A stretch of 64,000 bases of DNA from Mesobacterium pallidum (GCF_019966535.1 NZ_JAIMID010000017.1:82219-146218), one strand, 5' to 3'. Shown: positions 16,787 through 26,600, counted from the first letter of the stretch. The notes: generated by a model from the letters alone, not told the origin. Numbers and translations are program-made.

Positions 16787-17655
16787 CTCTTCTTGCTCTC
16801 CGGGGCCAGGACGAAATCAAAGGTGAACATGGCGTCGGGCTTCACATCCGTCGGCAGGTTCAGGTCCTCGATCTTCTTGGCCGGTTCGACCTTGGCAATC
16901 AACGACTTGCGCACACCGAACACCGCGTCGTTGTCGATGTACTCGGTGTTCTCAAAGAACACCTCGGTGGTGATCGCCGCCAGCCCTTCGGCCCGGATGA
17001 TGTAATGCAGATGCGCCGCCCGCCAGGCATGGCGGTTGCCGGCGCGCAGCAGGTCCCCGACCGGGCCGTCATAGGGCACGGTGTAGGGTTTCGGCAGCAC
17101 GGTGGTGTACCAGTAGCGCCCGTTTTCGTCGGTGGTGAACTTGCCGCGCAGGTCCATCTTGTCCTGGCCCTGCGCCTGTTCCTGGATCGGGTAGGTACCG
17201 GTCGAATCGGCCTGCCAGGTGTCGACGGTGGCACCCGGCACGGGCTTGTGCAGCGAATCGGTCACCTTGCCGTGGACCAGCACGGTCACCCCGTCGCGCC
17301 CGTCGGCCAGATGCGCCCCGAGGTGCTTTTCCGGCGCGTCGTCCAGATAGAACGGGCCCAGGTTCGACCCCTCGGTCGCGCCGCCCCGCGTGTTGATCAT
17401 GTCGACCAGCGCGGAAAAGCCCAGCACATCGGACAGCAGGATGAATTCGTGCCGCTCGGGGGTCGAGATCTGCCCGCAGTCGTAGAGGAAGTTCAGCACC
17501 CCCATCCACTCCTCATGGGTCACGTTCAGCTCGCGCGTGCAGTCGTGAATGTGGTCGATCACGGTGTGGAGAATCGTTTCGAACCGGCTGCCCGGCTCGG
17601 TTTCGAAGCTGTCCTTCACCGCCTGGGTGAGGGTGAACTGATTGATATCGCGCAT
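16783..17655 (-). CDS. Intradiol ring-cleavage dioxygenase (catechol/hydroxyquinol 1,2-dioxygenase type)
   Basis: This 290-residue non-haem Fe(III) dioxygenase has the catechol dioxygenase N-terminal helical domain (residues about 20-95) followed by the beta-sandwich catalytic domain. All four iron ligands are visible with family spacing: Tyr155 (DSTGTYP), Tyr191 (LPKPYTVP), His215 and His217 (WRAAHLHY). It should cleave a catecholic ring between the hydroxyls. The length and the segment NLGPFYLDDAP fit the hydroxyquinol or chlorocatechol 1,2-dioxygenase branch, but the ring substrate is not fixed. It is the first gene of the leftward unit and diverges from the citryl-CoA lyase operon. A good ribosome site (GGGAGGAAAA) precedes the ATG. 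Confidence 0.88.
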   Translation of the reverse strand: MRDINQFTLTQAVKDSFETEPGSRFETILHTVIDHIHDCTRELNVTHEEWMGVLNFLYDCGQISTPERHEFILLSDVLGFSALVDMINTRGGATEGSNLGPFYLDDAPEKHLGAHLADGRDGVTVLVHGKVTDSLHKPVPGATVDTWQADSTGTYPIQEQAQGQDKMDLRGKFTTDENGRYWYTTVLPKPYTVPYDGPVGDLLRAGNRHAWRAAHLHYIIRAEGLAAITTEVFFENTEYIDNDAVFGVRKSLIAKVEPAKKIEDLNLPTDVKPDAMFTFDFVLAPESKKR

Positions 17656-17704
17656 GGTTTTCCTCCCTTATCGGCCGCCCCGCCGGGCCGCGCCAAAATT
17701 CGTC

Positions 17705-17733
17705 TTGACCGGATCGTTAAACAGATCATTATT
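17705..17733 (+). promoter_or_regulatory. Candidate promoter for the citryl-CoA lyase/TRAP operon
   Basis: TTGACC at 17705-17710 and ATTATT at 17728-17733 are 17 bases apart, followed after about 20 bases by an IclR-type palindrome and a ribosome site (GGGAGGAAGA). The -35 box is a good match and the -10 box is weak. Confidence 0.35.
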
Positions 17734-17751
17734 TTCGGCAAGAGGAAAAGT

Positions 17752-17766
17752 TTTCGCCTAGCGAAA
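17752..17766. promoter_or_regulatory. Perfect palindrome, candidate IclR operator
   Basis: TTTCGC-CTA-GCGAAA is a perfect palindrome with 6-base arms in the 126-base region between the divergent dioxygenase and citryl-CoA lyase operons, 15 bases before the ATG at 17782. Its length and symmetry suit an IclR-family dimer. A looser inverted repeat (TTTTCG and GAAAA) lies immediately upstream at 17732-17749. Confidence 0.5.
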
Positions 17767-17781
17767 TATTGGGAGGAAGAG

Positions 17782-18591
17782 ATGCGGATCGGCAAGCAGG
17801 ACAACGCGTTCACGGCGATTGCGACATCGGACGCGGACAGCATCACGGTGCGGGGCCTCGACCTCTGCGACGAGCTGATCGGCCAGATCGAGTTCACGGA
17901 TTATTTCTGGATGCTGGTGCTGGGGGAAAAGCCGGACCGCGCCCAGCGCCGGATGATGGACGCCTGCCTCGTGGCGATTGCCGAGCACGGGCTGGTGCCC
18001 TCGGTCCAGGCCGCGCGGATGACGCTGGCGGCGGGGCCCGAGGCGTACCAGGGCGCGATGGCGGCCGGGATCCTGGGGATGGGATCCGTGGTCGCCGGGT
18101 CGTCCGAACAGGGCGGGCGGTACTTGCAGGAGGTGATCGACAAGGCCGAGGCCGATGGCACCGACCTGGAAACGGCGGTCATCGCCTCGCTCGAGGACCA
18201 CAAGGCGACGCGCCGCAAGGTCGCGGGGCTGGGCCATGGCCAGCATTCCGAGGGCGACCCGCGCGCCAATCGCCTGTTGGCCGTCGCCGGCGAAGAGGGT
18301 CTGAAGGGCCGCTATTGCGAGACGCTCGAGCTGCTCGGCAAACATGCCACGCGGATCATCGAGCGCCCGCTGCCGATCAACGTCTCGGGCGCGATCCCGG
18401 CCACGATCCTCGACGCCGGCTGGCCATTGCAGGCGCTGAAGGCGGTGCCGATCCTGGCCCGCACCGCCGGCCTTGCCGCGCATCTCTACGAGGAAGCGTC
18501 GCGCTCCATCGGCTTCATCATGTCGAACCATGCCGACCTCGCCATCAGCTATGACGGCAAGCCATCGGCCAAGACGGAGGCCGCCGAATGA
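17782..18591 (+). CDS. Citryl-CoA lyase-like protein (citrate synthase superfamily)
   Basis: This 269-residue protein is a short citrate synthase-fold protein of the kind annotated as citryl-CoA lyase, which cleaves 3-hydroxy-3-carboxyacyl-CoA thioesters to acetyl-CoA and a keto acid. Visible family features are TDYFWMLVLGEKP, the core GLGHGQHSEGDPRANRLL near residues 150-170, and GLAAHLYEEASRSIG near the end. It starts at an ATG behind GGGAGGAAGA, and its stop overlaps the start of a class III CoA-transferase (ATGA). The pair suggests thioester activation of a carboxylic acid followed by a retro-Claisen or aldol cleavage. The substrate is unknown. Confidence 0.8.
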   Translation: MRIGKQDNAFTAIATSDADSITVRGLDLCDELIGQIEFTDYFWMLVLGEKPDRAQRRMMDACLVAIAEHGLVPSVQAARMTLAAGPEAYQGAMAAGILGMGSVVAGSSEQGGRYLQEVIDKAEADGTDLETAVIASLEDHKATRRKVAGLGHGQHSEGDPRANRLLAVAGEEGLKGRYCETLELLGKHATRIIERPLPINVSGAIPATILDAGWPLQALKAVPILARTAGLAAHLYEEASRSIGFIMSNHADLAISYDGKPSAKTEAAE

Positions 18592-19730
18592 AGATCCTCA
18601 AGGATATCCGGGTGATCGAGCTTGGGACCTACATCACCGGCCCCGCCGCCGGGATGCACCTGGCCGACCTTGGCGCCGATGTCATCAAGGTCGAACGGCC
18701 GGGCACGGGCGATCCGTTCCGCGCCTTCAAGGGCGGGCTCTATTCGCCGCATTACCAGACATACAACCGCAACAAGCGCTCCATCGCGCTCGACACCAAG
18801 GGGGCCGAGGATCGCGCGGTGCTGCATGACCTCGTGCGCGGGGCGGACGTGTTCATCCAGAACTTCCGCCCCGGCGTGGCCGAGAAAATGGGCGCGGGCG
18901 AAGAGGAATTGCGCGCGCTGAACCCGCGTCTGGTCTATTGCGCCATCTCCGGCTTTGGCACCTCCGGCCCGTCGCGTGACCGGCCCGCCTATGACACGGT
19001 TGCGCAGGCCGCCAGCGGCTACCTGCGCCTGCTGACCCCGCCCGAAAGCCCGCGCGTCATCGGCCCGGCCATCGCAGACGCGGTCACCGGGCAATATGCC
19101 GCCATGGCGATTCTCGCGGCGCTGCTGGAACGGGGCCAGACCGGCACCGGCCGCCGCATCGACATCTCGATGCTCGAGGCGATGTGCCATTTCAACCTCG
19201 ACAGCTTCACGCATTATTACTCGGTCGGCGAGGTGATGGGCCCGCTCTCGCGCCCGGTCGTGTCGCAAAGCTACACTTTCGAATGTTCCGACGGGCGCTG
19301 GGTCGCGATCCACATGTCCTCGCCCACCAAGTTCTGGGAGGGGCTGCTGGAAGCCACCGGGCAGCAGCAGCTGAACGAGGACTCGCGCTTCAACGACCGT
19401 CTGGAACGGATCCAGCACCAGGACGAACTGATCGCGCATTTCACGCCGGTCTTCGCCACCAGGACCCGCGACGACTGGTGCGCCCTGCTGCTGGAACACG
19501 AGGTGCCGCATTCGCCCGCCTATGACAGCGACGAGGCGCTGGAAGACCCGCAGGCGCAGCACCTTGGCATCAAGGTCAGCGCGCCCAGCAGCGAGCTGGG
19601 CACCTTCACCACCGTGCGCGCGCCCTACAATTTCGACGGCGAGGCCGAGACGGAGGTGCGGCCTCCGCCGACGCTGGACGAGCACGGCGCCGAAATCCGC
19701 GACGAGCTCGCCCGCCGCAAGGCCGGCTGA
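18588..19730 (+). CDS. Class III CoA-transferase (CaiB/BaiF family)
   Basis: This 380-residue CoA-transferase moves CoA between carboxylic acids through an aspartyl intermediate. Family features are present: LKDIRVIELGTYITGPAAGMHLADLGADVIKVERPG as separate adjoining motifs at residues 3-40, RNKRSIALDTK, FIQNFRPGVAEKMG, and the active-site region GQTGTGRRIDISMLEAM. The catalytic Asp is expected in the segment around DRPAYDTVAQAASG. It is coupled to the upstream lyase by a 4-base overlap. Together they probably activate and then split a dicarboxylate or hydroxy acid made by the divergent dioxygenase or brought in by the TRAP transporter. Confidence 0.9.
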   Translation: MKILKDIRVIELGTYITGPAAGMHLADLGADVIKVERPGTGDPFRAFKGGLYSPHYQTYNRNKRSIALDTKGAEDRAVLHDLVRGADVFIQNFRPGVAEKMGAGEEELRALNPRLVYCAISGFGTSGPSRDRPAYDTVAQAASGYLRLLTPPESPRVIGPAIADAVTGQYAAMAILAALLERGQTGTGRRIDISMLEAMCHFNLDSFTHYYSVGEVMGPLSRPVVSQSYTFECSDGRWVAIHMSSPTKFWEGLLEATGQQQLNEDSRFNDRLERIQHQDELIAHFTPVFATRTRDDWCALLLEHEVPHSPAYDSDEALEDPQAQHLGIKVSAPSSELGTFTTVRAPYNFDGEAETEVRPPPTLDEHGAEIRDELARRKAG

Positions 19731-19754
19731 TCGGACATGGGGGGAGGAGACACC

Positions 19755-20159
19755 ATGAGCGAGACGGACAACCCCAGGTCGGTTCCGGCCGCGGATGTGA
19801 AACAGGCCAGCGGCGCCATGCTGCAAAAGCAGCTCTACGCCATCTTCACCGAACCGGTGGACGGCATGGGACCGATCTTTGCCAACCTCGAGGCGCACCT
19901 GGCGTTCCAGGTCCAGCTCGAGGCGGACGGGGTGCTCTATTCCGCCGGGCCGATGTGGACCGACGACGAGGAGGCGTGGGAGGGCGACGGCCTTGTCGTC
20001 ATCCGCGCCGAGACCCGGGAGGCGGCGATCGCCATCGCCGAACGCGACCCGATGCACAAGGCAGGCGCCCGGCGCTTCCGCGTGCGCCCCTGGATGATCA
20101 ACGAGGGGAGCATCCAGCTGCGGCTCGATTTCTCGAGCCAGAAATTCACGATCGCCTGA
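19755..20159 (+). CDS. YciI-like (dimeric alpha-beta barrel) protein
   Basis: This 134-residue protein has the pattern of YciI/muconolactone isomerase-type small alpha-beta barrel proteins: an LEAHLAFQVQLEADGVLYSAGPM core followed by a two-strand return (LVVIRAETREAAIAIAERDP, then FRVRPWMIN). The start at 19755 is preferred because it follows GGGGAGGAGA; an ATG at 19737 lacks this spacing. In a locus with an intradiol dioxygenase, a role in isomerising or hydrolysing the ring-cleavage product is plausible, but catalytic residues cannot be assigned. Confidence 0.72.
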   Translation: MSETDNPRSVPAADVKQASGAMLQKQLYAIFTEPVDGMGPIFANLEAHLAFQVQLEADGVLYSAGPMWTDDEEAWEGDGLVVIRAETREAAIAIAERDPMHKAGARRFRVRPWMINEGSIQLRLDFSSQKFTIA

Positions 20160-20186
20160 GCAACAGGCAAAATGGGAGGAATGACA

Positions 20187-21266
20187 ATGAACTACGTACT
20201 GGGAGCCGTCCTTGCGGGCACGCTTGTCCTGCCGGTGGCAAGCCGCGCGCAAGAGACCATCAACCTGACCGTGGCCTCGAGCCACCCGCTGGTGATCCCC
20301 TGGGTCGGCATGATCAAGAGCCATTTCATGGCCCGCACCGACGAGATCCTGGCCGAGACCGGGACTTACAAGATCGAATGGAACGAGGCCTTCGGCGGCA
20401 CGCTGTACAAGGCCAATGCCACGCTCAGCTCGGTCGAGGAAGGGATCACCGACATCGGCTGGGTGTTCTCGTTCCTCGAACCCGCCGCCCTGCCGCTGAG
20501 CCAGGCGTCGAGCTACGCGCCCTTTGCCACGGCCAACCCGGCGGTGCAGCTTGATGTGATGTGGGACCTCTTCCAGACCAACGACGCCTTCCGCAACGAA
20601 TGGGAAAAGCACAACCTCAAGGTGCTGGGCTTTACCGGGACCGACAGCTACGACGTTTACACCAAAGAGCCGCTGGAAAGCTTCGCCGCCCTTGACGGGA
20701 TGAAGCTGTCGGCGCCGGGCGTGCTGGGCAACTGGCTGCGCGGCACCGGGGCCAACGCGGTCGACGGCGCGCTGACCACCTTCTACACCGACATCCAGAC
20801 CGGCGTCAGCGATGGCGTGCTCAGCCTCGCGCTCGGGGTCTTCCCCGCCAAGCTTTACGAGGTGGCGCCCTATATCACCCGCGTCGACATGGGCGTGGCC
20901 TATTCCGGCGCCGTCGCGATCAACCAGGACAGCTGGGACGGGCTTCCCGAAGAGGTGCAGAACGCCATGATCGCGGCCGGCGAATACTACACCGTCAGCC
21001 ATGGCCAGGACCTGCTGACCCGGCACGAGAAGATGTTCGACCTGATGCTCGACGCGGGCAAGGAGCAATCCCCGCCCGTGCAGATCAGCGAGATGAGCGA
21101 GGCCGACCGCGAGGCCTGGGTGGCCGCCATGCCCAACATCGCCAAGGAATGGGCCGAGGGGCTCGAGGCGCAGGGCGTGCCCGCGACCGAGTTCATGAAG
21201 GCCTACATGCAGGGTCTGCGCGACGCGGGCGAGACCCCGGTGCGCAACTGGGACGACGAGCTGTAA
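20187..21266 (+). CDS. TRAP transporter substrate-binding protein (DctP family)
   Basis: This 359-residue periplasmic receptor of a TRAP transporter has a signal peptide over about residues 1-20 (cut after SRA), then INLTVASSHPLVIPWVG. The ligand-binding segment lies around residues 130-175 (FTGTDSYDVYTKEPLESF; KLSAPGVLGNWLRGTGANAV). Among three in-frame ATG codons (20172, 20181, 20187) the last is best spaced from the ribosome site GGGAGGA. DctP proteins bind organic acids through an arginine; the conserved Arg here is probably in GNWLRGTGA. The cargo is probably an aromatic or dicarboxylic acid used by the neighbouring enzymes. Confidence 0.9.
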   Translation: MNYVLGAVLAGTLVLPVASRAQETINLTVASSHPLVIPWVGMIKSHFMARTDEILAETGTYKIEWNEAFGGTLYKANATLSSVEEGITDIGWVFSFLEPAALPLSQASSYAPFATANPAVQLDVMWDLFQTNDAFRNEWEKHNLKVLGFTGTDSYDVYTKEPLESFAALDGMKLSAPGVLGNWLRGTGANAVDGALTTFYTDIQTGVSDGVLSLALGVFPAKLYEVAPYITRVDMGVAYSGAVAINQDSWDGLPEEVQNAMIAAGEYYTVSHGQDLLTRHEKMFDLMLDAGKEQSPPVQISEMSEADREAWVAAMPNIAKEWAEGLEAQGVPATEFMKAYMQGLRDAGETPVRNWDDEL

Positions 21267-21272
21267 GGGCCG

Positions 21273-21812
21273 ATGTCCGATCTTGCCAATAACGAGGGCG
21301 CCCCGCAGCCGGGGCGCCTCACCGCCCTGTGGCGGGTGGTGGTCGACGGCATCGCCGCGCTTGGCACGCTGCTGATCGGCATCCTGATGCTGATCATCTG
21401 CGCCGACATCGTGGCCCGCAACGTGCTGGGCGGCTCGCTGCCGCTGGTGTCGGAACTGGGCGCGATGATGGTGGTGCTGATCGTGGCGCTGCAACTGGCC
21501 GCCACCGTGCGGGCCGAACGGCTGGCCCGCGCAATGGTCTTCATGGGGCCGCTGCAGGCCCGATCGCCCCGCGCGGCGCGGATGGTCGACGGGCTTTACG
21601 GCCTGATCGGCGCGGCCGTGGTCGGCGGCATGGCCTGGGCCACCGTGCGGGTGCTGGAAAAGGACTGGGAGGCGGGTGAGTTCATCGGCACCCCCGGCCT
21701 GGGCACCCTGCCCACCTGGCCTTTCCGCGCCCTCATCCTGCTGGGCCTCACCGTCGCGGCCCTCGAATTCCTGCGCCGCGCCCTGCGCGCGATCATCGGA
21801 GCCCGCACATGA
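21273..21812 (+). CDS. TRAP transporter small permease (DctQ family)
   Basis: This 179-residue inner-membrane protein has four predicted membrane segments (about residues 20-40, 60-80, 105-127 and 145-165) and the DctQ pattern LMLIICADIVARNVLGGSLPLVSELG, read as two adjoining motifs. It begins 6 bases after the binding-protein stop and overlaps the large permease start by 4 bases. It pairs with DctM to form the sodium-driven importer. Confidence 0.92.
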   Translation: MSDLANNEGAPQPGRLTALWRVVVDGIAALGTLLIGILMLIICADIVARNVLGGSLPLVSELGAMMVVLIVALQLAATVRAERLARAMVFMGPLQARSPRAARMVDGLYGLIGAAVVGGMAWATVRVLEKDWEAGEFIGTPGLGTLPTWPFRALILLGLTVAALEFLRRALRAIIGART

Positions 21813-23122
21813 GCCCCGTCGAAATCGGAAGTTACGGCATCGCCGCGCTGGTGCTGCTGATCTACCTTGGCCTGCCCATCGGCATCGGCATGCTCAGCGT
21901 GTCCTTCATCGGTGTCGCGCTGATCCGCAACGAGACCGTGTCGATGCGCATGCTGGGGGCGGTCGCGAACGATTCCTTGCAGGAATACCTCTTTGCGGTC
22001 GTGCCGTTGTTTGTCCTGATGGGGTTGCTGGTCACCGTCTCGGGCGTCGGCAAGGACACGTTCGACGTGTTCGAGCGATTGCTGCACAAGGTCTCGGCGG
22101 GCCTTGGCATCGCGACGGTCTTTGCCAACGCGGTCTTTGCCTCGATCACCGGCATCTCCATCGCCTCGGCGACCGTGTTCTCGCGCGTCGCGGTGCCCGA
22201 GATGACGCGCCACGGCTACACCACCAAGTTCTCGACCGGCGTCGTCGCGGGGTCTTCGGTGCTGGGCATGATGATCCCGCCGTCGCTCCTGATGATCGTC
22301 TACGCCGTGCTGGCCGAGGAATCCGTGGGCCGGATGTTCCTTGCCGGTATCGGGCCGGGGCTGCTGCTGTCGGCGGTCTTCTGCATAACCATCCTGATGC
22401 TGGCGAAATGGCGCCCCGGGCTGGTGTTCGAGACCACCCAGGATACGGCCGCCTATGACCCGCTGGGACTTGGCGACGTGGTGCGCAAGGCGGTGCCGAT
22501 CCTGTGCCTGATGCTGCTGGTGCTGGGCGGGCTCTACGGCGGTTTCTTCAACCCGACCGAGGCCGGGGCCGCCGGCGCTTTCGGCGCGCTGGTGATCGCG
22601 CTCATGCGCCGCTCGCTGGGGCGGGGCAAGTTCTGGGCGCTGCTGGTCGAGACCGGGCAGATCACCGTCTCGGTGCTGTTCCTGATCCTCGCCGCCACGC
22701 TCTTCTCGCGCATGCTGGCGCTGTCGGGCGTCCCGCGCGAGCTGGCGCAGTTCTTTCTCGAGGGGCCGATCGGGCCCTATGGCTTCCTTGTCCTTTACCT
22801 TCTCCTCATCATCGCGCTGGGGTGCCTGATCGATTCCATCTCGATCATGCTGATCCTGCTGCCCATCGCCCTACCGGTGGCCGAACAGGCCGGGTTCGAC
22901 CTGATCTGGTTCGGTGTGCTCACCGTCGTCGCGGTCGAGATCGGGCTGCTCACGCCGCCCTTCGGCCTGTCGGTCTACACGATCAAGTCCGCCATGGACG
23001 ATCCGGACCTCAAGGTGGGTGACATCTTCCAGGGCACCCTGCCCTTTGTCGGCGCGATGCTGGTCGCGCTGGCGCTCATCGTCCTCTTCCCGCCGATCGC
23101 GACCTGGCTCGCGCGGCTCTGA
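21809..23122 (+). CDS. TRAP transporter large permease (DctM family)
   Basis: This 437-residue membrane protein of about 12 segments is the transport subunit of the TRAP system. Family blocks include ITGISIASATVFSRVAVPEM, AGSSVLGMMIPPSLLMIVY, GGFFNPTEAGAAGAFGALV and LLTPPFGLSVYTIKSAM. It uses an ion gradient rather than ATP. It follows DctQ with a 4-base overlap and precedes an FMN reductase gene by 18 bases. The gene is full length and intact. Confidence 0.94.
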   Translation: MSPVEIGSYGIAALVLLIYLGLPIGIGMLSVSFIGVALIRNETVSMRMLGAVANDSLQEYLFAVVPLFVLMGLLVTVSGVGKDTFDVFERLLHKVSAGLGIATVFANAVFASITGISIASATVFSRVAVPEMTRHGYTTKFSTGVVAGSSVLGMMIPPSLLMIVYAVLAEESVGRMFLAGIGPGLLLSAVFCITILMLAKWRPGLVFETTQDTAAYDPLGLGDVVRKAVPILCLMLLVLGGLYGGFFNPTEAGAAGAFGALVIALMRRSLGRGKFWALLVETGQITVSVLFLILAATLFSRMLALSGVPRELAQFFLEGPIGPYGFLVLYLLLIIALGCLIDSISIMLILLPIALPVAEQAGFDLIWFGVLTVVAVEIGLLTPPFGLSVYTIKSAMDDPDLKVGDIFQGTLPFVGAMLVALALIVLFPPIATWLARL

Positions 23123-23140
23123 CCTGTCCCCGGAGGCATC

Positions 23141-23668
23141 ATGACCAAGCTTCTCTTCCTTCCCGGCTCGCTGCGCGCCGCCTCGTCCTCGCGCGCGCTG
23201 ACGCGCAAACTCGTGGATCTTGTCGGGGACCGCGCCAGTTGCGAGACCGCCGACATCGGCGCGCTGCCGCATTACAACGCGGACGTGACGGACGATGCGA
23301 CCGTCGACGCCTTCATCGCGTCGGTCGGCGCGGCCGATGGCGTGGTGTTCGTCACGCCCGAGTACAATTACTCGGTCCCCGGCGTGCTCAAGAACGCCAT
23401 CGACTGGGCGTCACGCCCGGCCTTCGAGTCGGTCTTCAAGGGCAAGCCGTGCTTCATCGTCACCGTCTCGGGCGGCGCGACGGGCGGCATTCGCGCGCAG
23501 GGGCACCTCAAGTACATCCTGAACGGCATGCTGGCCGTGCCCCATGCGGATCGCGAGATCGTCGTGCCCTTCGCCAACAAGAAGGTGACGGACGGCGTCT
23601 TCGAGGATGCCGATGTCCTGGCCTTCGCCGGCGCGCAGCTGGACGACTTCCTGGCCGGGCTGGGCTGA
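23141..23668 (+). CDS. NADPH-dependent FMN reductase family protein
   Basis: This 175-residue flavodoxin-like reductase has the family N-terminus LLFLPGSLRAASSSRALTRKL and the FMN-loop and dimer segment VFVTPEYNYSVPGVLKNAIDW, then FKGKPCFIVTVSGG. It reduces FMN or quinones with NAD(P)H. It is the last gene of the TRAP operon and ends 18 bases before the convergent stop of the giant gene. It could supply electrons to an oxygenase acting on the imported aromatic compound or detoxify quinones formed from hydroxylated rings. Confidence 0.88.
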   Translation: MTKLLFLPGSLRAASSSRALTRKLVDLVGDRASCETADIGALPHYNADVTDDATVDAFIASVGAADGVVFVTPEYNYSVPGVLKNAIDWASRPAFESVFKGKPCFIVTVSGGATGGIRAQGHLKYILNGMLAVPHADREIVVPFANKKVTDGVFEDADVLAFAGAQLDDFLAGLG

Positions 23669-23686
23669 ACCCGGCCGGGCCGGCGG

Positions 23687-26600
23687 TCAGAGCGGGATGT
23701 CCCAGCCCGCGATCTCGTAGATGCCCCCGGACAGGCTGGTGGCGTAAAGCGCCCCCAGCCCGTTCGCGACGATCGCGGTGACGTCTGGCAGCGCATCGAC
23801 CCCGGTCTGGGCGAACTCGGTCGCGTGGACCGGATCGTCCCGGACCGCCCAGAGCCGCCCACTTTCGAAATCGCCCACAACCACGGCCCCCGACAGCCCG
23901 CTGCCGTCGTCCAGCACGGCGCCGCCCACGGGGATGCTGCCTTCGTCGTGCCCGTAGACGAAGGACGGAAAGCGGAACGTGTCCCGCTCCGGCTCTGGCC
24001 CCGCGCCGACGAAGGCATCGCCCTCGAAGAGGTTCCAGCCGAGGTTCGCCCCGGCCTCCGAAGGATCGAGGATGTTCAGCTCGCTCTGCGCGGTCTCGCC
24101 CCACTCGGGCACCAGCAGCCGCCCGGCAGCGTCGAACCCCAGCGACAGCGGGTTGCGCAGCCCGTAGACATGGACCTCGGGCGCGCCGGCCACGCTGTCG
24201 GCAAAGGGATTGCCCGCCGGGATGCCATAGGCCCGCCCCCCCGATGGGTTGTCCACGTCGAGGCGCAGCACCGTGCCCAGCAGCGTGCCGGCGTCCTGGC
24301 CATTGTCCAGCGGATCGTCCGCCCCCCCGCCATCGCCCAGCGACAGGTAGAGATAGCCGTCCGGCCCGAAGGCCAGCCCGCCGCCGTTGTGGTTGTCGTA
24401 GGGATTGTCGATGCGCAGGATCTCTTCGGCCGACAAGACATCCAAAGTGCCGTCGGTGGCGGATACCTCGTAGGAGCGCAGAACGATATCCGGCGGCCCG
24501 ATCCCGTCCGGCTCGGTCAGGACGGCATAGAGACGGCCGTTGGTCGCATGGTCGGGATGGAAGGCGAGGCCGAGCAGGCCAAGCTCGATCCCGAAGGACG
24601 CCACACTGCCGCTCAGATCACCAAAGACCTGCGACGTGCCGGTGGCGAGGTCAAAGGCACGGATGACCCCCGTGTTGTCGAAGACGTAGAAGGTCCCATC
24701 GTCGCCCGGCGCGAAGGCGCCGCCGCGCAGCGCGTCCTCGGAATCGCTCAGCTCGGTCACCACCAGCGTCGTGACCGTGCCCGAGGGGCCGATGTTCACC
24801 GTCACCTCGGCGGTGTCGAAACCACCCCGGTCATCGCCGATCTCGTAGGTAAAGCTGTCGGTCCGCGGCAGGCTTCCGTTCACCGGCGCGAAATACGAGA
24901 TCGTGCCGTCCGGCGCGATCTCGACCCCGCCAAGCTGCGGCGCCGTGACAATGCGAGTGACGGTCAACGGATCACCGTCCGGGTCGCTGTCATTGGCCAG
25001 CACGTCGATCAAGACCACTTCGGCCGAGACGGCCGTGGCGACATCGGCATTGGCCACCGGCGGCCGGTTCGGGGCCGGGCCGCCTGTCAGCTGCGCATGA
25101 TCGAAGGCCGAGACCACGCCGGTGCCGCCAAAGGCGATCCAGTCCACCGTCTCGCCCACATGGTTGGTCTCGGAATCGGCGCTGGTGTCTTCCTCGACCG
25201 AGACGATGAAGCCGTCCAGCACGGTGCCTGCGCCCCGCGCCCAGGCCGGGTCCGCCCCGCCGAAAGTCGAGACCTGCGCCAGGGTGCTGCCGCCGAACGC
25301 CCCGCCGGGCACGGCAATCTCGGCCCCCAGGTGGGTGACGCCTGCCGTGCGGCCCGCGACCCAGGGCAGGCCGTCCGACGCGCCGCTGCCGGGCTCGAAG
25401 GCCACCCAGCCCAGGGTTTCCGCCTTGTGGCCGCCGCCGTTCAGCGCCTCTTCCTCCTGCATCGACAGCTCGAACCCGTCGGCGGTCGTGGCCCGCTGGC
25501 GCGACACCACGAAATCGGCGCCATTGGCGCTTTGCACCTGGCTCAGCACCACTGGCGCGGCGCCGAAGGGCGTGGCAAAGGCGACCGGGTCGAACCCGGC
25601 CGAGGTCAGCTTGTTGCCGGTCAGGACGCCCGCCTCGAACCGGGTGCCGTCGCCCAGCACCCAGGACCCCGCCTCGACCACCATGTAATGCACGGTTTCG
25701 GCCGCATGGCTGCCGTCGAGATTGCCGGGCTCCTGCAGGCGCAGCGTCAGGCTGTTGCCCGCGATCGCGTCGACCCGCACCGTCACCGGCGCGCCGCCGG
25801 ATTCGGTGGCGACATGGGCAATCACCACCGGATTCTCGTAGCTGTTTTCCAGCGTGACCGTCTTGGCCAGGTGGCGCAGCGACAGCGTGCCGGTCTCGAG
25901 CACCGGCCGCGCCGCCTGCGCCGCCAGCGTCCCCGGTTCGGAAAAGACGAACCAGTCCACCGTCTCGCGCCCATGGAAGGTTTCCGCGTCCGCGCTCGTG
26001 TCCTCTTCGGCGAACAGCGAAAAGCTGCCCGCGCCCGCCCCTGTGCCCCGCGCCCAGGCCGGATCGGAGCCGCCGAATGTCGAGAGTTGCGCGATGGGGT
26101 TGACCACCGTGTCAAAGCCCGGCGACAGCGCCACCGTGGCGCCGCCGCTGTTGACCCCGCCGGTGGATCCCGCCTGCCAGTCCAGCGGCCCCTGCGACCA
26201 GGCCCCGGGCGTCAGGGCGATCCAGCCCACCGTCTCGACCTTGTGGCCGCCGCCGTTGGTCGCCTCTTCCTCCTGCAGGGCCAGCGAAAAGCCCGTGGTC
26301 GTGGCATCCTGCTGGCGGGTGACAACGAAATCGGGGCCGTTCGCGGACTGCACCTGGCTCAGGATCGCGGGCGTGGTCTCAAAGCCGCGTTCGAAGGTGA
26401 TCGGCTCGAACCCGGCTGAGGTCAGCCGGCCGGTCTCGTGCAGCCCCGCCTCGAACAAGGTGCCGTCGGGCAGCATCCACGACCCGGCCTCGGCCACCAG
26501 GTAGGTGACCGTCTCGGCGACGTGGTTGCCGTCGAGATTGCCGGGCTCCTGCAGCCGCAGGGTCAGGCTGTCCCCGGCGATTTGGTCGATGCGCACGGCG

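Noticed and set aside
18549..21494. A 981-codon frame on the minus strand across the CoA-transferase and TRAP receptor genes
   Set aside because: It shadows four well-supported plus-strand genes and has no recognisable domains.
23687..24200. RTX-type calcium repeats at the C-terminus of the giant protein
   Set aside because: No GGxGxDxLx nonapeptides are present; the segment is propeller sequence.
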